A stretch of 64,000 nucleotides of DNA from an uncultured Prevotellaceae bacterium. GTDB taxonomy: Bacteria; Bacteroidota; Bacteroidia; Bacteroidales; Bacteroidaceae. A model generated the notes under the pieces. The model was given only the letters and a program-made list of their open reading frames with translations. It searched no databases and was not told the DNA's origin. The position numbers were made by a program, and so were the translations under genes. The stretch is from contig CACXYH010000002.1 of assembly GCA_902771785.1 (NCBI GenBank), positions 32,553 to 96,552 of the forward strand, written 5' to 3'. This document shows positions 1 through 11,053 of this stretch, one piece after another (position 1 is the first letter of the stretch; each line of letters starts with the position of its first letter).

Positions 1-1
1 G

Positions 2-2668
<2,667 letters not shown>

Positions 2669-2696
2669 GCGTATTTCTACCATCCTGAAGAATAAT

Positions 2697-2756
2697 AGCT
2701 AAAATTCTCGGTTTCATGTATGCTGTTCGGAAAATAAGATGTATCTTTGCAACATA
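2697..2756 (+). promoter_or_regulatory. Promoter module upstream of the BspA-like gene
   Basis: A Bacteroidota -7 box TATCTTTG sits at 2742-2749. The 60 bases around it, from AGCTAAAATT to TTTGCAACATA, reappear almost unchanged upstream of murF (5923-5980). Confidence 0.75.
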
Positions 2757-2794
2757 AAAATCCAGAACAGTTACTATTATAAATTAAAAGGTAT

Positions 2795-4909
2795 ATGAAA
2801 AAGTATTGTCTTTTCGTAATCTTCATGCTTCTGTCTCAAATGGCCCATGCCGTCAATGTTGAAATAGACAGTATTTGCTATAGCATCAACCTCAAGACTG
2901 GTGAAGCAGTTGTCGTTAGTAATTCTAATCACACTTACGTTAACGATATTGTTATACCCGAAACAATTACCTATGAAGGTGTGCAGTATCAAGTATCGGC
3001 AATTGGTGACAGGGCTTTTTTCTGCTGCGACAGAGTTTCGTCGATAGCATTGCCCCAAAGCATCCGATCTATCGGACAAGCCGCCTTTTACCAGTGCCAT
3101 TTATTAGACTCTGTTTTCATACCCGAGCAGGTCAAAATATTAGAGACCGATGTGTTTGCAGGCTGTAAGAATCTAAGTCGTGTTGTCATGCCCGACGGAA
3201 TAACCAGCATAGGCAATTCTGCCTTTAATGCCTGCCAAAGGCTAGACTCTCTGGTTCTTCCAAAAATGTTAGAGACTATCGAGGACTGGGCTTTTGCAGG
3301 ATGCAGCCAGCTGAGCTATGTTGTAATCCCACCAAGCCTAAGTTACGTAGGTCAAGGGGCTTTTGGAAATTGCTATTCATTACAGGATGTGCAAATACCC
3401 GACCTTTCTTCATGGTGTAAGATTAAATTCAAGAATAACACAGCCAACCCATTGGCTCTTTCTCACAAATTGGTAATCAATGACGAAGAAATTACCGACT
3501 TAGTCATCCCCGAGGATGTTACTGCCATCGGGAGCTATGCCTTCTGGGGATGCAGCAATATAGAATCTGTGACAATAGGCGAACAGGTTAGCAATATTGG
3601 GGATTGGGCTTTTGGAGCCTGTACAAAGATTTCATCCGTAACATGCTTTTCGCGCAAGGTTCCTGGTAGCAGCAACCTGTTCGACAAGAAGACTATCGAG
3701 AATGCTGTATTATATGTTGCAGCTTCTGTTTTCACCGACTACTCGAATGCAGAGCCATGGAATTTTTTCAAAGAGATTCTCAAGATAGAGTTTCCCAAGC
3801 ATGTCTTATCATATTACGTCGATGGCGTTTTGTACAAGACCTACACGATGGAAGAAGGAGAGTACATTACACCAGAACCAGTTCCAACAAAGGAGGGCTA
3901 CACCTTCTCAGGATGGAGCGACATTCCGAAAGTAATGCCGAAGCATGACGTTTCAATCACTGGTACTTTCACATTGACAAGCATTCAGTTACTGTCTGGA
4001 GGTATTCAATACACACTGTGGGTAAAGCCCCAAACAGCCGATGTGTCTGGAATTGTTTTTGATGATATTAAAGCCTGTTCAGGGTGCTTGAGCATTCCGG
4101 CAACCATATCAAACGACGGTATCGAATATGCTGTCACACGAATTGCCGATTCTGCCTTTGCAGCATACGACAGTTTGGTTTCTGTCACGATTCCAGAGAG
4201 CATTACAAGTATAGGCAAGGAAGCTTTCAATGGATGCATGCTTCAGAATGTATCCGTAAGAAATGTGATGGCCGACATCGACGACAGCGCTTTTTCTCCT
4301 GCGACCTATAATCATGCCATGCTCTATATTCCTACAGGAAAGTGGATGGATGCGGTGTATAAAGGCTGCCTGTGGCGCTTTATGAATATTCGGGAAACCG
4401 CCACAGAAGCCCGTGAGCTGTCACCCCAAAAAGCATATACCCTAATGAATGTGAACAGCTTTGGCTATCTTGTTTATGATGCAGTGAACGATGAAATGAA
4501 AACCATCAGCTCATATTATGACGTCGAAGAAACGTCACCTTACAATAGCTGGCAAATAGTTCACGAGAACGGCGTGTATAGCTTATACAACATTGGCGCC
4601 AAGAAATATGCCACGCAGAATTCAAAAGGCGAGTTTGTGCTCACGGATAATCCCGCTGCGCTCAGCATGAAAGACGGGCTTAAAGGTATCATCATCGGTG
4701 ATAATGCCCAGAAGCAGTGGAATTTCGTGCAAAATGATAAAATCAACGTCGATGAAAGTGTACTGGGTATTGAAACGCTGATGGGTGGTAAGAACGACAC
4801 GCCTGCCACTTATCATCGACTTGATGGAACAAGAACAAATGGCTCACAGCAAGGAATCGTCATCATGAAGTTCAAGGATGGGCGCACCGTAAAAAGACTA
4901 AACAGATAG
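2795..4909 (+). CDS. BspA-like leucine-rich-repeat surface/secreted protein
   Basis: This 704-residue protein starts with a signal peptide (MKKYCLFVIFMLLSQMAHA). Residues about 60-310 carry LRR_5 / TpLRR repeats of the BspA type (IP..V..IG..AF..C..L), followed by a Listeria-Bacteroides (Flg_new) repeat around 330-397 with the typical KEGYTFSGW motif, then a second short LRR block (about 430-530) and a C-terminal region ending in a YHRLDGTR...GIVIMKFKDG tail. Such tails are common on exported Prevotella/Bacteroides proteins and resemble type IX secretion tails, but I cannot tell whether it is a true sorting signal. BspA relatives bind host proteins or other bacteria; this role is inferred from family only. 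The gene is less GC-rich than its neighbours, which suggests later acquisition. A decayed copy of its 3' end lies at 5058-5155. Confidence 0.88.
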   Translation: MKKYCLFVIFMLLSQMAHAVNVEIDSICYSINLKTGEAVVVSNSNHTYVNDIVIPETITYEGVQYQVSAIGDRAFFCCDRVSSIALPQSIRSIGQAAFYQCHLLDSVFIPEQVKILETDVFAGCKNLSRVVMPDGITSIGNSAFNACQRLDSLVLPKMLETIEDWAFAGCSQLSYVVIPPSLSYVGQGAFGNCYSLQDVQIPDLSSWCKIKFKNNTANPLALSHKLVINDEEITDLVIPEDVTAIGSYAFWGCSNIESVTIGEQVSNIGDWAFGACTKISSVTCFSRKVPGSSNLFDKKTIENAVLYVAASVFTDYSNAEPWNFFKEILKIEFPKHVLSYYVDGVLYKTYTMEEGEYITPEPVPTKEGYTFSGWSDIPKVMPKHDVSITGTFTLTSIQLLSGGIQYTLWVKPQTADVSGIVFDDIKACSGCLSIPATISNDGIEYAVTRIADSAFAAYDSLVSVTIPESITSIGKEAFNGCMLQNVSVRNVMADIDDSAFSPATYNHAMLYIPTGKWMDAVYKGCLWRFMNIRETATEARELSPQKAYTLMNVNSFGYLVYDAVNDEMKTISSYYDVEETSPYNSWQIVHENGVYSLYNIGAKKYATQNSKGEFVLTDNPAALSMKDGLKGIIIGDNAQKQWNFVQNDKINVDESVLGIETLMGGKNDTPATYHRLDGTRTNGSQQGIVIMKFKDGRTVKRLNR

Positions 4910-4962
4910 CCTTCGCCGCAAGTAGAACAATCGACGTACTACTACACGGATAGGTTGTTTTT

Positions 4963-5047
4963 GCATTTTGGCCCAAAACGCCGCGCGTTTTGGGCCAAAA
5001 TAGTATCCGTTTTGGGCCAATTTGGAATGCGTTTTGGGCCAAAACGC
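4963..5047. repeat. Array A: four palindromes phased at 22 bp
   Basis: Four near-perfect palindromes of the form GCGTTTTGGGCCAAAACGC occupy 4963-4981, 4985-5003, 5007-5025 and 5029-5047. Each starts exactly 22 bases after the previous one, with 3-base spacers. The first has GGCCC at its centre where the others have GGGCC, so it is inverted relative to them. The array lies between the intact and the decayed copy of the BspA gene end. Confidence 0.9.
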
Positions 5048-5057
5048 AGCAATGTGT

Positions 5058-5155
5058 AGTTATTGCGATGTTGCGTTTTGACGGAACAAAAACAAATGGC
5101 TCGTAGCAAGGAGTCGTCAGCATGAAGTTCAAGAGAAGTTAAGACTAACTACACA
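5058..5155 (+). pseudogene. Decayed duplicate of the 3' end of the BspA-like gene
   Basis: The stretch around 5078-5132 matches the gene end around 4824-4877: about 48 of 54 aligned bases agree, from the GATGGAAC / GACGGAAC start to ATGAAGTTCAAG. Read in the old frame it still spells DGTKTNGS, a stop, then QGVVSMKFK. No further upstream part of the gene is visible, so this is a fossil fragment and not a functional gene. Confidence 0.8.
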
Positions 5156-5204
5156 ATAACTCACGGAAATGCGCGTTCTATTAGAAAAAACAATCATAAG
5201 AACG

Positions 5205-5855
5205 ATGAAAAGAATACTCTTGATACTGGTCGCCGCATGCTGCGGCCTGCAGACGTACGCCCAAAACGAAGTGGGCAGGTGGACAATCATCCCGAAGGTG
5301 GGACTGAACTGGGCCAAAACGACCGACCCCGAAATCTACATGGCGGGAACGGGCGGCAACGACGGCAAAGTGAAGGTGGAAACAAGAACGGGACTGGCGC
5401 TGGGCGTCGAGGCCGAATATCAGTGGAAGGGGCAGGTGTCGCTATCGGCGGGCCTCGTCTACTCGCAGCAGGGCAGCCGCTGGGCCGACGCGGAAAACGT
5501 GTGGAAGAACTACGAAACGAAGGTGGACTATCTGAACGTGCCCATCCTGCTGAACCTCTATCTGATGCCGGGCTTCGCTGTGAAGGCGGGCATACAGCCG
5601 GCGCTGCGGGTGCACAACAAGACGACGTTCGACGAAATACTGCCCACGGGCATCACCCAGCGCACGAGCAGCGGCGATGCCGACTTCAAGACGCTGGAGC
5701 TGGGCATCCCCATCGGCGCCTCGTATGCCATGGGCCCCGTGCAACTGGACCTGCGCTACAACATCGGACTGACCTATATGCGCAAGCATGGTGAGTACTT
5801 TCCCGACAAGAACCGCGTACTTCAGCTGACGGTTGGCTACCGCTTCGAGCTGTAA
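5205..5855 (+). CDS. PorT-like outer-membrane beta-barrel protein
   Basis: I chose the ATG at 5205 because it opens a clean signal peptide (MKRILLILVAACCGLQTYAQ); an in-frame ATG at 5169 would add 12 charged residues before it. The mature part (about 195 residues) alternates amphipathic strands ending in aromatic residues, and closes with LTVGYRFEL, a typical last strand of an outer-membrane barrel. This fits the PorT/OMP_b-brl_2 families found throughout Bacteroidota. The role is unknown; PorT itself belongs to type IX secretion, but many paralogues do not. The gene stands alone between array A and the murF promoter. Confidence 0.85.
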   Translation: MKRILLILVAACCGLQTYAQNEVGRWTIIPKVGLNWAKTTDPEIYMAGTGGNDGKVKVETRTGLALGVEAEYQWKGQVSLSAGLVYSQQGSRWADAENVWKNYETKVDYLNVPILLNLYLMPGFAVKAGIQPALRVHNKTTFDEILPTGITQRTSSGDADFKTLELGIPIGASYAMGPVQLDLRYNIGLTYMRKHGEYFPDKNRVLQLTVGYRFEL

Positions 5856-5874
5856 AGGTCAGACGTTCGAGAAA

Positions 5875-5932
5875 AATTTAAGCTTAAATTCCTGGGATTT
5901 TAGCTAAAATTCCGAGAATTTAAGCTAAAATT
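5875..5932. repeat. Three AT-rich palindromes phased at 21 bp
   Basis: AGCT centres at 5881, 5902 and 5923 each sit inside a palindrome (TTTAAGCTTAAA, ATTTTAGCTAAAAT, TTTAAGCTAAAA). The spacing is 21 bases, about two helical turns. The last unit merges into the murF promoter module, and a single unit of the same kind stands at the matching place before the BspA gene (2697). Confidence 0.7.
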
Positions 5933-5980
5933 TTTGTTTCTTGTATGCTGTTTGGAAAATAAGAAGTACCTTTGCAACAT
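5923..5980 (+). promoter_or_regulatory. Promoter module upstream of murF
   Basis: The -7 box TACCTTTG lies at 5967-5974. The module repeats that at 2697-2756, with shared blocks AGCTAAAATT, TGTATGCTGTT, GGAAAATAAG and TTTGCAACATA. The start codon of murF follows 23 bases after the box. Confidence 0.78.
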
Positions 5981-5997
5981 AGAAAACAATAACTATT

Positions 5998-7332
5998 ATG
6001 AACATTAAAGAGCTCTATAGCATCTACAAACAGCATCCCTGCATCACCACAGACAGCCGCAACTGCCCCAAAAACAGCATCTTTCTGGCACTGAAAGGCG
6101 AGACCTTCGACGGCAACCAGTATGCCGCGCAGGCACTTGAGAAGGGATGCGCCTACGCCATCGTCGACAACCCACAGGTGGTCGACGGCAGTCGGTATAT
6201 CTTCGTGCAGGACTGCCTGCAGACGTTCAAGGACCTGGCTCGCGAGCATCGCCGCCAGTTCAGCATTCCCGTCATAGGCATCACGGGCACCAACGGCAAG
6301 ACCACCACCAAGGAACTCATCGCTGCCGTGCTCGGCGAGAAGTTCAACGTGCTCTACACCGAGGGCAACTTCAACAACGACGTGGGCGTGCCGAAGACGC
6401 TGTTCCGCCTCACGAAGGAACACGAGATTGCCGTCGTAGAGATGGGAGCCAGCCATCCGGGCGACATCAAGACGCTGGCCGAGACGGCCGAACCTACGTG
6501 CGGACTGATTACCAACGTGGGCCGCGCCCACCTGCAGGGCTTCGGCTCGTTCGAGGGAGTCATCAAGACAAAGTGCGAGCTCTACGACTTCCTGCGCACA
6601 CGCGAAGACGCGCTCATCTTCATCAATGCCGACAACGACTACCTGATTGACCAGATTGGCGACGACGAGGAGATATGGCTCTCGCCCTACTCTACCGACC
6701 CCGACAAGCAGTACAGCTGCATCTCGGGCGAAGTCATCGAATGCAACCCCTTCCTGAAGTTCCGCTGGCGCGAACCGCTCATGACGCTCGAGGAGGAAGG
6801 ACGCTCGACGAAATGGCACAAAGTGCAGACCCACCTCGTGGGAGCCTATAACATTGACAACCTGCTGGCGGCCATCGCCGTAGGCATCAACTTCGGAGTA
6901 GACCGCAAGAAGATTTGCCACGCTCTGGAGAACTATGAGCCAACGAACAACCGCTCGCAGCTCATGGTGACCGAGCACAACCGCCTCATCGTGGATGCCT
7001 ACAACGCCAACCCGTCGAGCATGACGGCCGCGCTGCAGAACTTCCGCCTCATAGAGGCACCCCGCAAGATGGCCATCCTGGGCGACATGCGCGAACTGGG
7101 CGACGCATCGGCAGAGGAGCACCGGAAAATGGTGGACCTCATCGGCCAGTGCGGCATCGACGAGGTGTGGCTCGTGGGCAGCGAGTTCGGCAACACCGAC
7201 TGCAGCTACCGCAAGTTCAACGACGTGGAGGAGGTGAAAGCCGCCATCGCCCAGCAACAGCCACGAGGCTACGAGATACTGATCAAAGGCTCCAACAGCA
7301 CGAAGCTTTATCAGCTCCCGGAACTATTATAA
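5998..7332 (+). CDS. murF: UDP-N-acetylmuramoyl-tripeptide--D-alanyl-D-alanine ligase
   Basis: MurF adds D-Ala-D-Ala to the UDP-MurNAc-tripeptide with ATP, the last cytoplasmic step in building the peptidoglycan precursor. The 444 residues show the N-terminal substrate domain (TDSRNCPKNSIFLALKGETFDGN), the ATP-binding P-loop GITGTNGKTTTKE near residue 96-108, the EMGASHPGDI motif, and the C-terminal ligase domain with DAYNANPSSM. The length is normal for the family. It has its own promoter and is followed after 10 bases by an unrelated lipoprotein gene, so the pair may be cotranscribed. It is not in a division/cell-wall cluster here, which is usual for Bacteroidota. Confidence 0.96.
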   Translation: MNIKELYSIYKQHPCITTDSRNCPKNSIFLALKGETFDGNQYAAQALEKGCAYAIVDNPQVVDGSRYIFVQDCLQTFKDLAREHRRQFSIPVIGITGTNGKTTTKELIAAVLGEKFNVLYTEGNFNNDVGVPKTLFRLTKEHEIAVVEMGASHPGDIKTLAETAEPTCGLITNVGRAHLQGFGSFEGVIKTKCELYDFLRTREDALIFINADNDYLIDQIGDDEEIWLSPYSTDPDKQYSCISGEVIECNPFLKFRWREPLMTLEEEGRSTKWHKVQTHLVGAYNIDNLLAAIAVGINFGVDRKKICHALENYEPTNNRSQLMVTEHNRLIVDAYNANPSSMTAALQNFRLIEAPRKMAILGDMRELGDASAEEHRKMVDLIGQCGIDEVWLVGSEFGNTDCSYRKFNDVEEVKAAIAQQQPRGYEILIKGSNSTKLYQLPELL

Positions 7333-7342
7333 ATATAATAAG

Positions 7343-8218
7343 GTGAAAGTGATTCGGAAATCAGCACTCCTGTGGACAGTACTGGTGTTGCTGGGATGCA
7401 CCAGCCACCAGCCATCGCCCTTTGCAGACGAGAATGCCGCCTACTACTGGCGCACCGACTTCGTGCTCGACTCTGCAGAACAGGCATTCATGAAGCAGTA
7501 CGACATACGCACACTCTACTGCCGCTACTTCGACGTAGTGCTGGACAAGGAGCACGGAGCCATCCCCAACGCCACGCTCACGTTCACCTCGGCCGTGCCC
7601 GACGGCATCGATTTCGTGCCCACGGTCTTCATCACCGAGGCATGCATGCACCAGCCCGACGACAGTCTGGCCGTGCGGCTCGTGCGCCGCGTTGTGCAGA
7701 TGAACGAGACCAACGACGTGAAAGGGGTGAAGGAGCTGCAGATAGACTGCGACTACACACGCCGCAGCCGCGAAACCTTCTACCACTTCCTGGAGCAAGT
7801 GCGCGCGGAAGCACGCCGCCACGGCATGCAACTCTCCACGACCATACGCCTGCACCAGCTGTCGATGCCCGCGCCGCCTGCCGACTACGGCGTGCTGATG
7901 CTCTACAACACCGGCGACCCGCAACGCTTCGACGAGCGCAATCCTATTCTCGACCTGCGCGACGTGCAGCCCTACCTGCGCCATCTGAACGGCTACGAGC
8001 TGCCGCTCTGTGCTGCCTACCCCGTATTCCTGTGGCAGCGCGAGGTGCACGGTGTCTACATTGAGCACACGGCAGAAGCCAGCGAGATACTGCGCGTGAA
8101 GCAGGCTGTGGAGCAACGCCGCGACGAGCTGCGCCACCGCATCATCACTTACCACCTGTCAGAAGAAAACATCAACCGCTATAACACTAAAGACTATGAA
8201 GCGTTTTATCATCATTAG
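7343..8218 (+). CDS. Conserved lipoprotein of unknown function (possible TIM-barrel fold)
   Basis: The start is a GTG 10 bases after murF; it opens a lipoprotein signal with a good lipobox (VLLGC), so the mature protein should be anchored in the envelope. The 291 residues contain motifs that look like a glycosidase-type barrel (strand-ending LQIDCDYT followed by a helix, then LSTTIRLHQ and YGVLMLYNTGD), but I do not recognise a named family and see no convincing catalytic pair. The 3' end overlaps the next gene by 23 bases, which suggests translational coupling and a shared task with it. Confidence 0.75.
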   Translation: MKVIRKSALLWTVLVLLGCTSHQPSPFADENAAYYWRTDFVLDSAEQAFMKQYDIRTLYCRYFDVVLDKEHGAIPNATLTFTSAVPDGIDFVPTVFITEACMHQPDDSLAVRLVRRVVQMNETNDVKGVKELQIDCDYTRRSRETFYHFLEQVRAEARRHGMQLSTTIRLHQLSMPAPPADYGVLMLYNTGDPQRFDERNPILDLRDVQPYLRHLNGYELPLCAAYPVFLWQREVHGVYIEHTAEASEILRVKQAVEQRRDELRHRIITYHLSEENINRYNTKDYEAFYHH

Positions 8219-10250
8219 CCTGCTCTGCCTGGGCATGGGCATGAACAAGGCCTACGGGTGTGCCGGCATGAGCACACACAACTATTATCTGTTCAACGTT
8301 ACTGGCAGTACGACTTTCCAACAGCGCGTCGACGAAATCAGCCGGAAGAACTGGATTGCCTATGGCGACGGAGCCATCCAGTACGGCTACAACACCGACG
8401 AGTTTATTGAGGTAGCCCGCAAAAAGGGCGACCAGCTCATGGTGAGCTATGTGCAGCAGCTAAAGAAATACCTGAAGTGCAGCGACCAAATCAGGTATTC
8501 GTGGGACTATCCCACTAAAGAGGAGGTAGCCAAGCGCAACCAGACGCTCACCGCCGTGCGGGCCTATGCACAGTCGAAGCTGGGAACACGCCTGCGCTCG
8601 CAGCACGGTCTGCTGTTCATGCGCTGTAACATGCTGCTGAACCGCCACACCGAGAACATCAAGTTCTGGGAGCAGACAGCCAGCAAATATATTGAGACGG
8701 TCTATAAGGAGATGATGCAAAACATCTACGCCGGTGCCCTGCTCAAAGCAGGACGCAAGGCCGAAGGTGCTGCCATCTTCGCCCAGCAGAACGACAAGGA
8801 GAGCCTTTACACCTGCTACTACAAGGGACGCTCGGCTGCTGCCATCCGTCAGGAATATCAGCGCGACCCCAACTCGCCCGTGCTGCCCTTCCTGCTGCAG
8901 GACTTCGTGAACAACACGCAGGAGGCCTACGACACACAGAACAACCTGGGCGAAGGCGGAAAGCTCTTCATTCGCGACATCTCGAAGGAAGAAGCCATGC
9001 AGATGTGCGCGCTTGCGCAGCAGGCCGTCAGCGAGGGAAAGACCGAGAACCCCGCCCTCTGGCGCAGCGCCGAAGCCATGTTGCAGTGGTTCTTCGGCAA
9101 CCGCAACACCGCACTGAAGCTGGCCAACGAGGCCGTAGGCATGAACGGCACGGAGCGCATCAAGGACAATGCCCGCGTGGTGCGCCTCTTTATACGTTCC
9201 GACCGCAGCGCTGCCGACAGCAACCTGGACAACTTCCTGGCCGACGAACTGCCGTGGCTGGAAAGCAAAATGAAGGACGACTTCTTCTTTGGGATGGCCT
9301 TCGACCGCATCACCACACAGGTACTCGTCAATAAATACACCAAGCGCGGACCCATAGGAACCGCCCTCCTGGCCGCCTATTGCGACATATCGAGCCAGCC
9401 GTGGGAAGGCGAAGCCCCGACAGGTAGCAACCAGGACCACTCGAGCGAGTTCTTCTGCCACATCGACAGCATCACTCCGCAGCAACTGCTCGACTTTGCC
9501 AGCTACGTGAAGGCTCCGCAGACACGGCTCGAAACGTGGATTGCAAAGCACGTGAAACTCGACAACGACTACGTGAACGACCTGCTGGCCACCAAATACC
9601 TGCGTAGGGGCGAATGGCAGAACGCCATCAACAGCCTGAAGAAGGTGCCCCTGTCATACCTGCAGCAGCAGCTCATCGTGCCCTACATGGCACAACGCTC
9701 CTACAAGGCACTGCCCTGGGCCGACCCGAAGGATGTGGAAGAGGGCAATCCAGAGAACTATCCCATCAAGAAGAGCCAGAAAATGGAGTTTGCCGAGGAG
9801 ATGCTTCGACTGGAGAACGGCTACAGTGCCCTTAACGGCGAGCAGCAACGGCAGCGGGCCTTCGACCTGGCCGTGCGCTACTACCAGTCGTCGGTCTATG
9901 GCCAGGCATGGTATCTGACCCGCTACGCCAAGAGCGTCTACGACGAACAGCGCAACGACGAGATAGACCGCATGGCCAAGGCAGCACAGTTGCTGGGCGT
10001 TGCCAAGCAGAGCACCAACTTCCTGCTGAAGGAAAAGGCCCTCTACGCGCTGGCTTACCTGCCAGACCAACCATGGCTGACGGAGGAGTGGAACGAGAAT
10101 AGTGGCCAGTATGAGAAGCGACTGCACCGCTCGTCGCGCCAGTATCGCGCACTGAGCGAACTGCTCGCCTTCAAAAAACAAAACGCGACACGCATCAGTC
10201 CGTACGTATCGCGCTGCGATGTGCTGAAGCAATTCCAGAAACAGCAATAG
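8196..10250 (+). CDS. Exported protein of unknown function, helical-repeat-like
   Basis: The 684-residue product begins with a signal peptide (MKRFIIISLLCLGMGMNKAYG) followed by CAGM, so the first mature residue may be a cysteine, although the lipobox is not canonical. The remainder is rich in amphipathic helices with recurrent A, Y and L spacing (AGALLKAGRKAEGAAIFAQQ, NRNTALKLANEAVGM, RYAKSVYDEQ), suggesting TPR-like alpha solenoids; I cannot assign a named domain. It overlaps the upstream lipoprotein gene by 23 bases and is probably made together with it. It ends 3 bases before the convergent DUF2752 gene, with no visible terminator between. Confidence 0.78.
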   Translation: MKRFIIISLLCLGMGMNKAYGCAGMSTHNYYLFNVTGSTTFQQRVDEISRKNWIAYGDGAIQYGYNTDEFIEVARKKGDQLMVSYVQQLKKYLKCSDQIRYSWDYPTKEEVAKRNQTLTAVRAYAQSKLGTRLRSQHGLLFMRCNMLLNRHTENIKFWEQTASKYIETVYKEMMQNIYAGALLKAGRKAEGAAIFAQQNDKESLYTCYYKGRSAAAIRQEYQRDPNSPVLPFLLQDFVNNTQEAYDTQNNLGEGGKLFIRDISKEEAMQMCALAQQAVSEGKTENPALWRSAEAMLQWFFGNRNTALKLANEAVGMNGTERIKDNARVVRLFIRSDRSAADSNLDNFLADELPWLESKMKDDFFFGMAFDRITTQVLVNKYTKRGPIGTALLAAYCDISSQPWEGEAPTGSNQDHSSEFFCHIDSITPQQLLDFASYVKAPQTRLETWIAKHVKLDNDYVNDLLATKYLRRGEWQNAINSLKKVPLSYLQQQLIVPYMAQRSYKALPWADPKDVEEGNPENYPIKKSQKMEFAEEMLRLENGYSALNGEQQRQRAFDLAVRYYQSSVYGQAWYLTRYAKSVYDEQRNDEIDRMAKAAQLLGVAKQSTNFLLKEKALYALAYLPDQPWLTEEWNENSGQYEKRLHRSSRQYRALSELLAFKKQNATRISPYVSRCDVLKQFQKQQ

Positions 10251-10252
10251 GG

Positions 10253-10618
10253 CTACCACCCAAAGACATTGCGCAAAGCCCACCAGGCCATCACCACGAC
10301 CAACAAAGTGATGATGGCCTTTGTGTTGTTGATGCGGCGATAGAATGCAGGATAGCGGGTGCGCAGGGCCTCGCCCGTCAGCAGCACGGCTAATAACGGC
10401 AGCGAGAGCACCAGCAGGGCATTGTAGCGGAACGCCTGAACGAAATCGAAATGAAGCAGGCTGTGGATGGCACGTTGCGACCCACAGCCTGGACATTTCA
10501 AGCCTGTCATCATGAGGAAAGGACACTTGGGAAACACCGCGTGGCGGCTGGGGTCGAACGAAAAATAGACCACGGCCAGCACAAGCACCACGACCACAAC
10601 CCAGACGAGCTTCCTCAT
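10253..10618 (-). CDS. DUF2752 membrane protein
   Basis: This 121-residue inner-membrane protein has an N-terminal membrane segment (VWVVVVVLVLAVVYF), the family signature CPFLMMTGLKCPGCGSQRA (about 32-50) and two further hydrophobic segments. The paired cysteines of the CPGCG motif define DUF2752; its function is unknown. It starts 9 bases after the CD225-family gene on the same strand. This CD225/TM2-like plus DUF2752 pairing recurs in Bacteroidota as far as I know, so they probably work together in the membrane. Confidence 0.88.
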   Translation of the reverse strand: MRKLVWVVVVVLVLAVVYFSFDPSRHAVFPKCPFLMMTGLKCPGCGSQRAIHSLLHFDFVQAFRYNALLVLSLPLLAVLLTGEALRTRYPAFYRRINNTKAIITLLVVVMAWWALRNVFGW

Positions 10619-10627
10619 GCCAGACGA

Positions 10628-10888
10628 TTAATGCATAGAACCTGCCAGTCCTGCAAACATCGATGCGAAGAACAGGAAATAGAGCACCCACCAGAGCACG
10701 CCAACGCCAATGGCAATGAGCGTCCACTTCTTAGCCTGGGCACTGGCAATCCGGGCAGCAGCCTCATTCCCGCTCTCGAAATAGGCACTCACCTTAGCAG
10801 CATAGACAATACCGACAATGCCGAAAGGAAGGCAGCAGAACAGGGTGGCAAGGATAGCTTCAACGAGCCAAGTCTTTGGAATTTGCAT
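10628..10888 (-). CDS. CD225/dispanin-family small membrane protein
   Basis: The true start is the ATG at 10888 (MQIPKTW); the longer open frame upstream would run through the divergent tRNA gene. The 86 residues show the dispanin pattern: a first membrane helix with double cysteine (WLVEAILATLFCCLPFGIVGIVYAA), a cytoplasmic loop with YFESGNEAAARIASAQAKKW, and a second helix near the C-terminus. Eukaryotic relatives are the IFITM proteins; the bacterial role is unknown. It is first in a two-gene operon with the DUF2752 gene and has a textbook promoter at 10956-10987. Confidence 0.9.
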   Translation of the reverse strand: MQIPKTWLVEAILATLFCCLPFGIVGIVYAAKVSAYFESGNEAAARIASAQAKKWTLIAIGVGVLWWVLYFLFFASMFAGLAGSMH

Positions 10889-10955
10889 ATTACTTTTAGT
10901 TTTAAAGTTAGACAATCGGCATCCCACGAAGGAGAAACCTGTTAGAATACTGATG

Positions 10956-10987
10956 CAAAGATATACTTTTTTTGCCATACAGGCAAA
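10956..10987 (-). promoter_or_regulatory. Promoter of the CD225-DUF2752 operon
   Basis: Read on the minus strand: TTTG, 20 bases, TATCTTTG, an exact match to the Bacteroidota sigma-ABfr consensus. The start codon is 68 bases downstream. Confidence 0.8.
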
Positions 10988-11002
10988 TTTTTCGTCACAA
11001 AA

Positions 11003-11035
11003 TTGCTCGTATTTCATTTTTTTGCAGTACCTTTG
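11003..11035 (+). promoter_or_regulatory. Promoter of tRNA-Pro
   Basis: The -7 box TACCTTTG is at 11028-11035, 19 bases before the mature tRNA; a TTG at 11003-11005 is a possible -33 element, though spaced slightly long (22 bases). Confidence 0.65.
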
Positions 11036-11053
11036 CATCCGCTTACGAGCAAT

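Noticed and set aside
4800-4909. The C-terminal tail of the BspA protein as a proven type IX secretion signal
   Set aside because: The tail is compatible with one, but similar tails occur widely on exported proteins of species without a known type IX system.
5920-7257. A 445-residue open frame antisense to murF
   Set aside because: murF motifs are unmistakable; the antisense frame is a GC-skew artefact.
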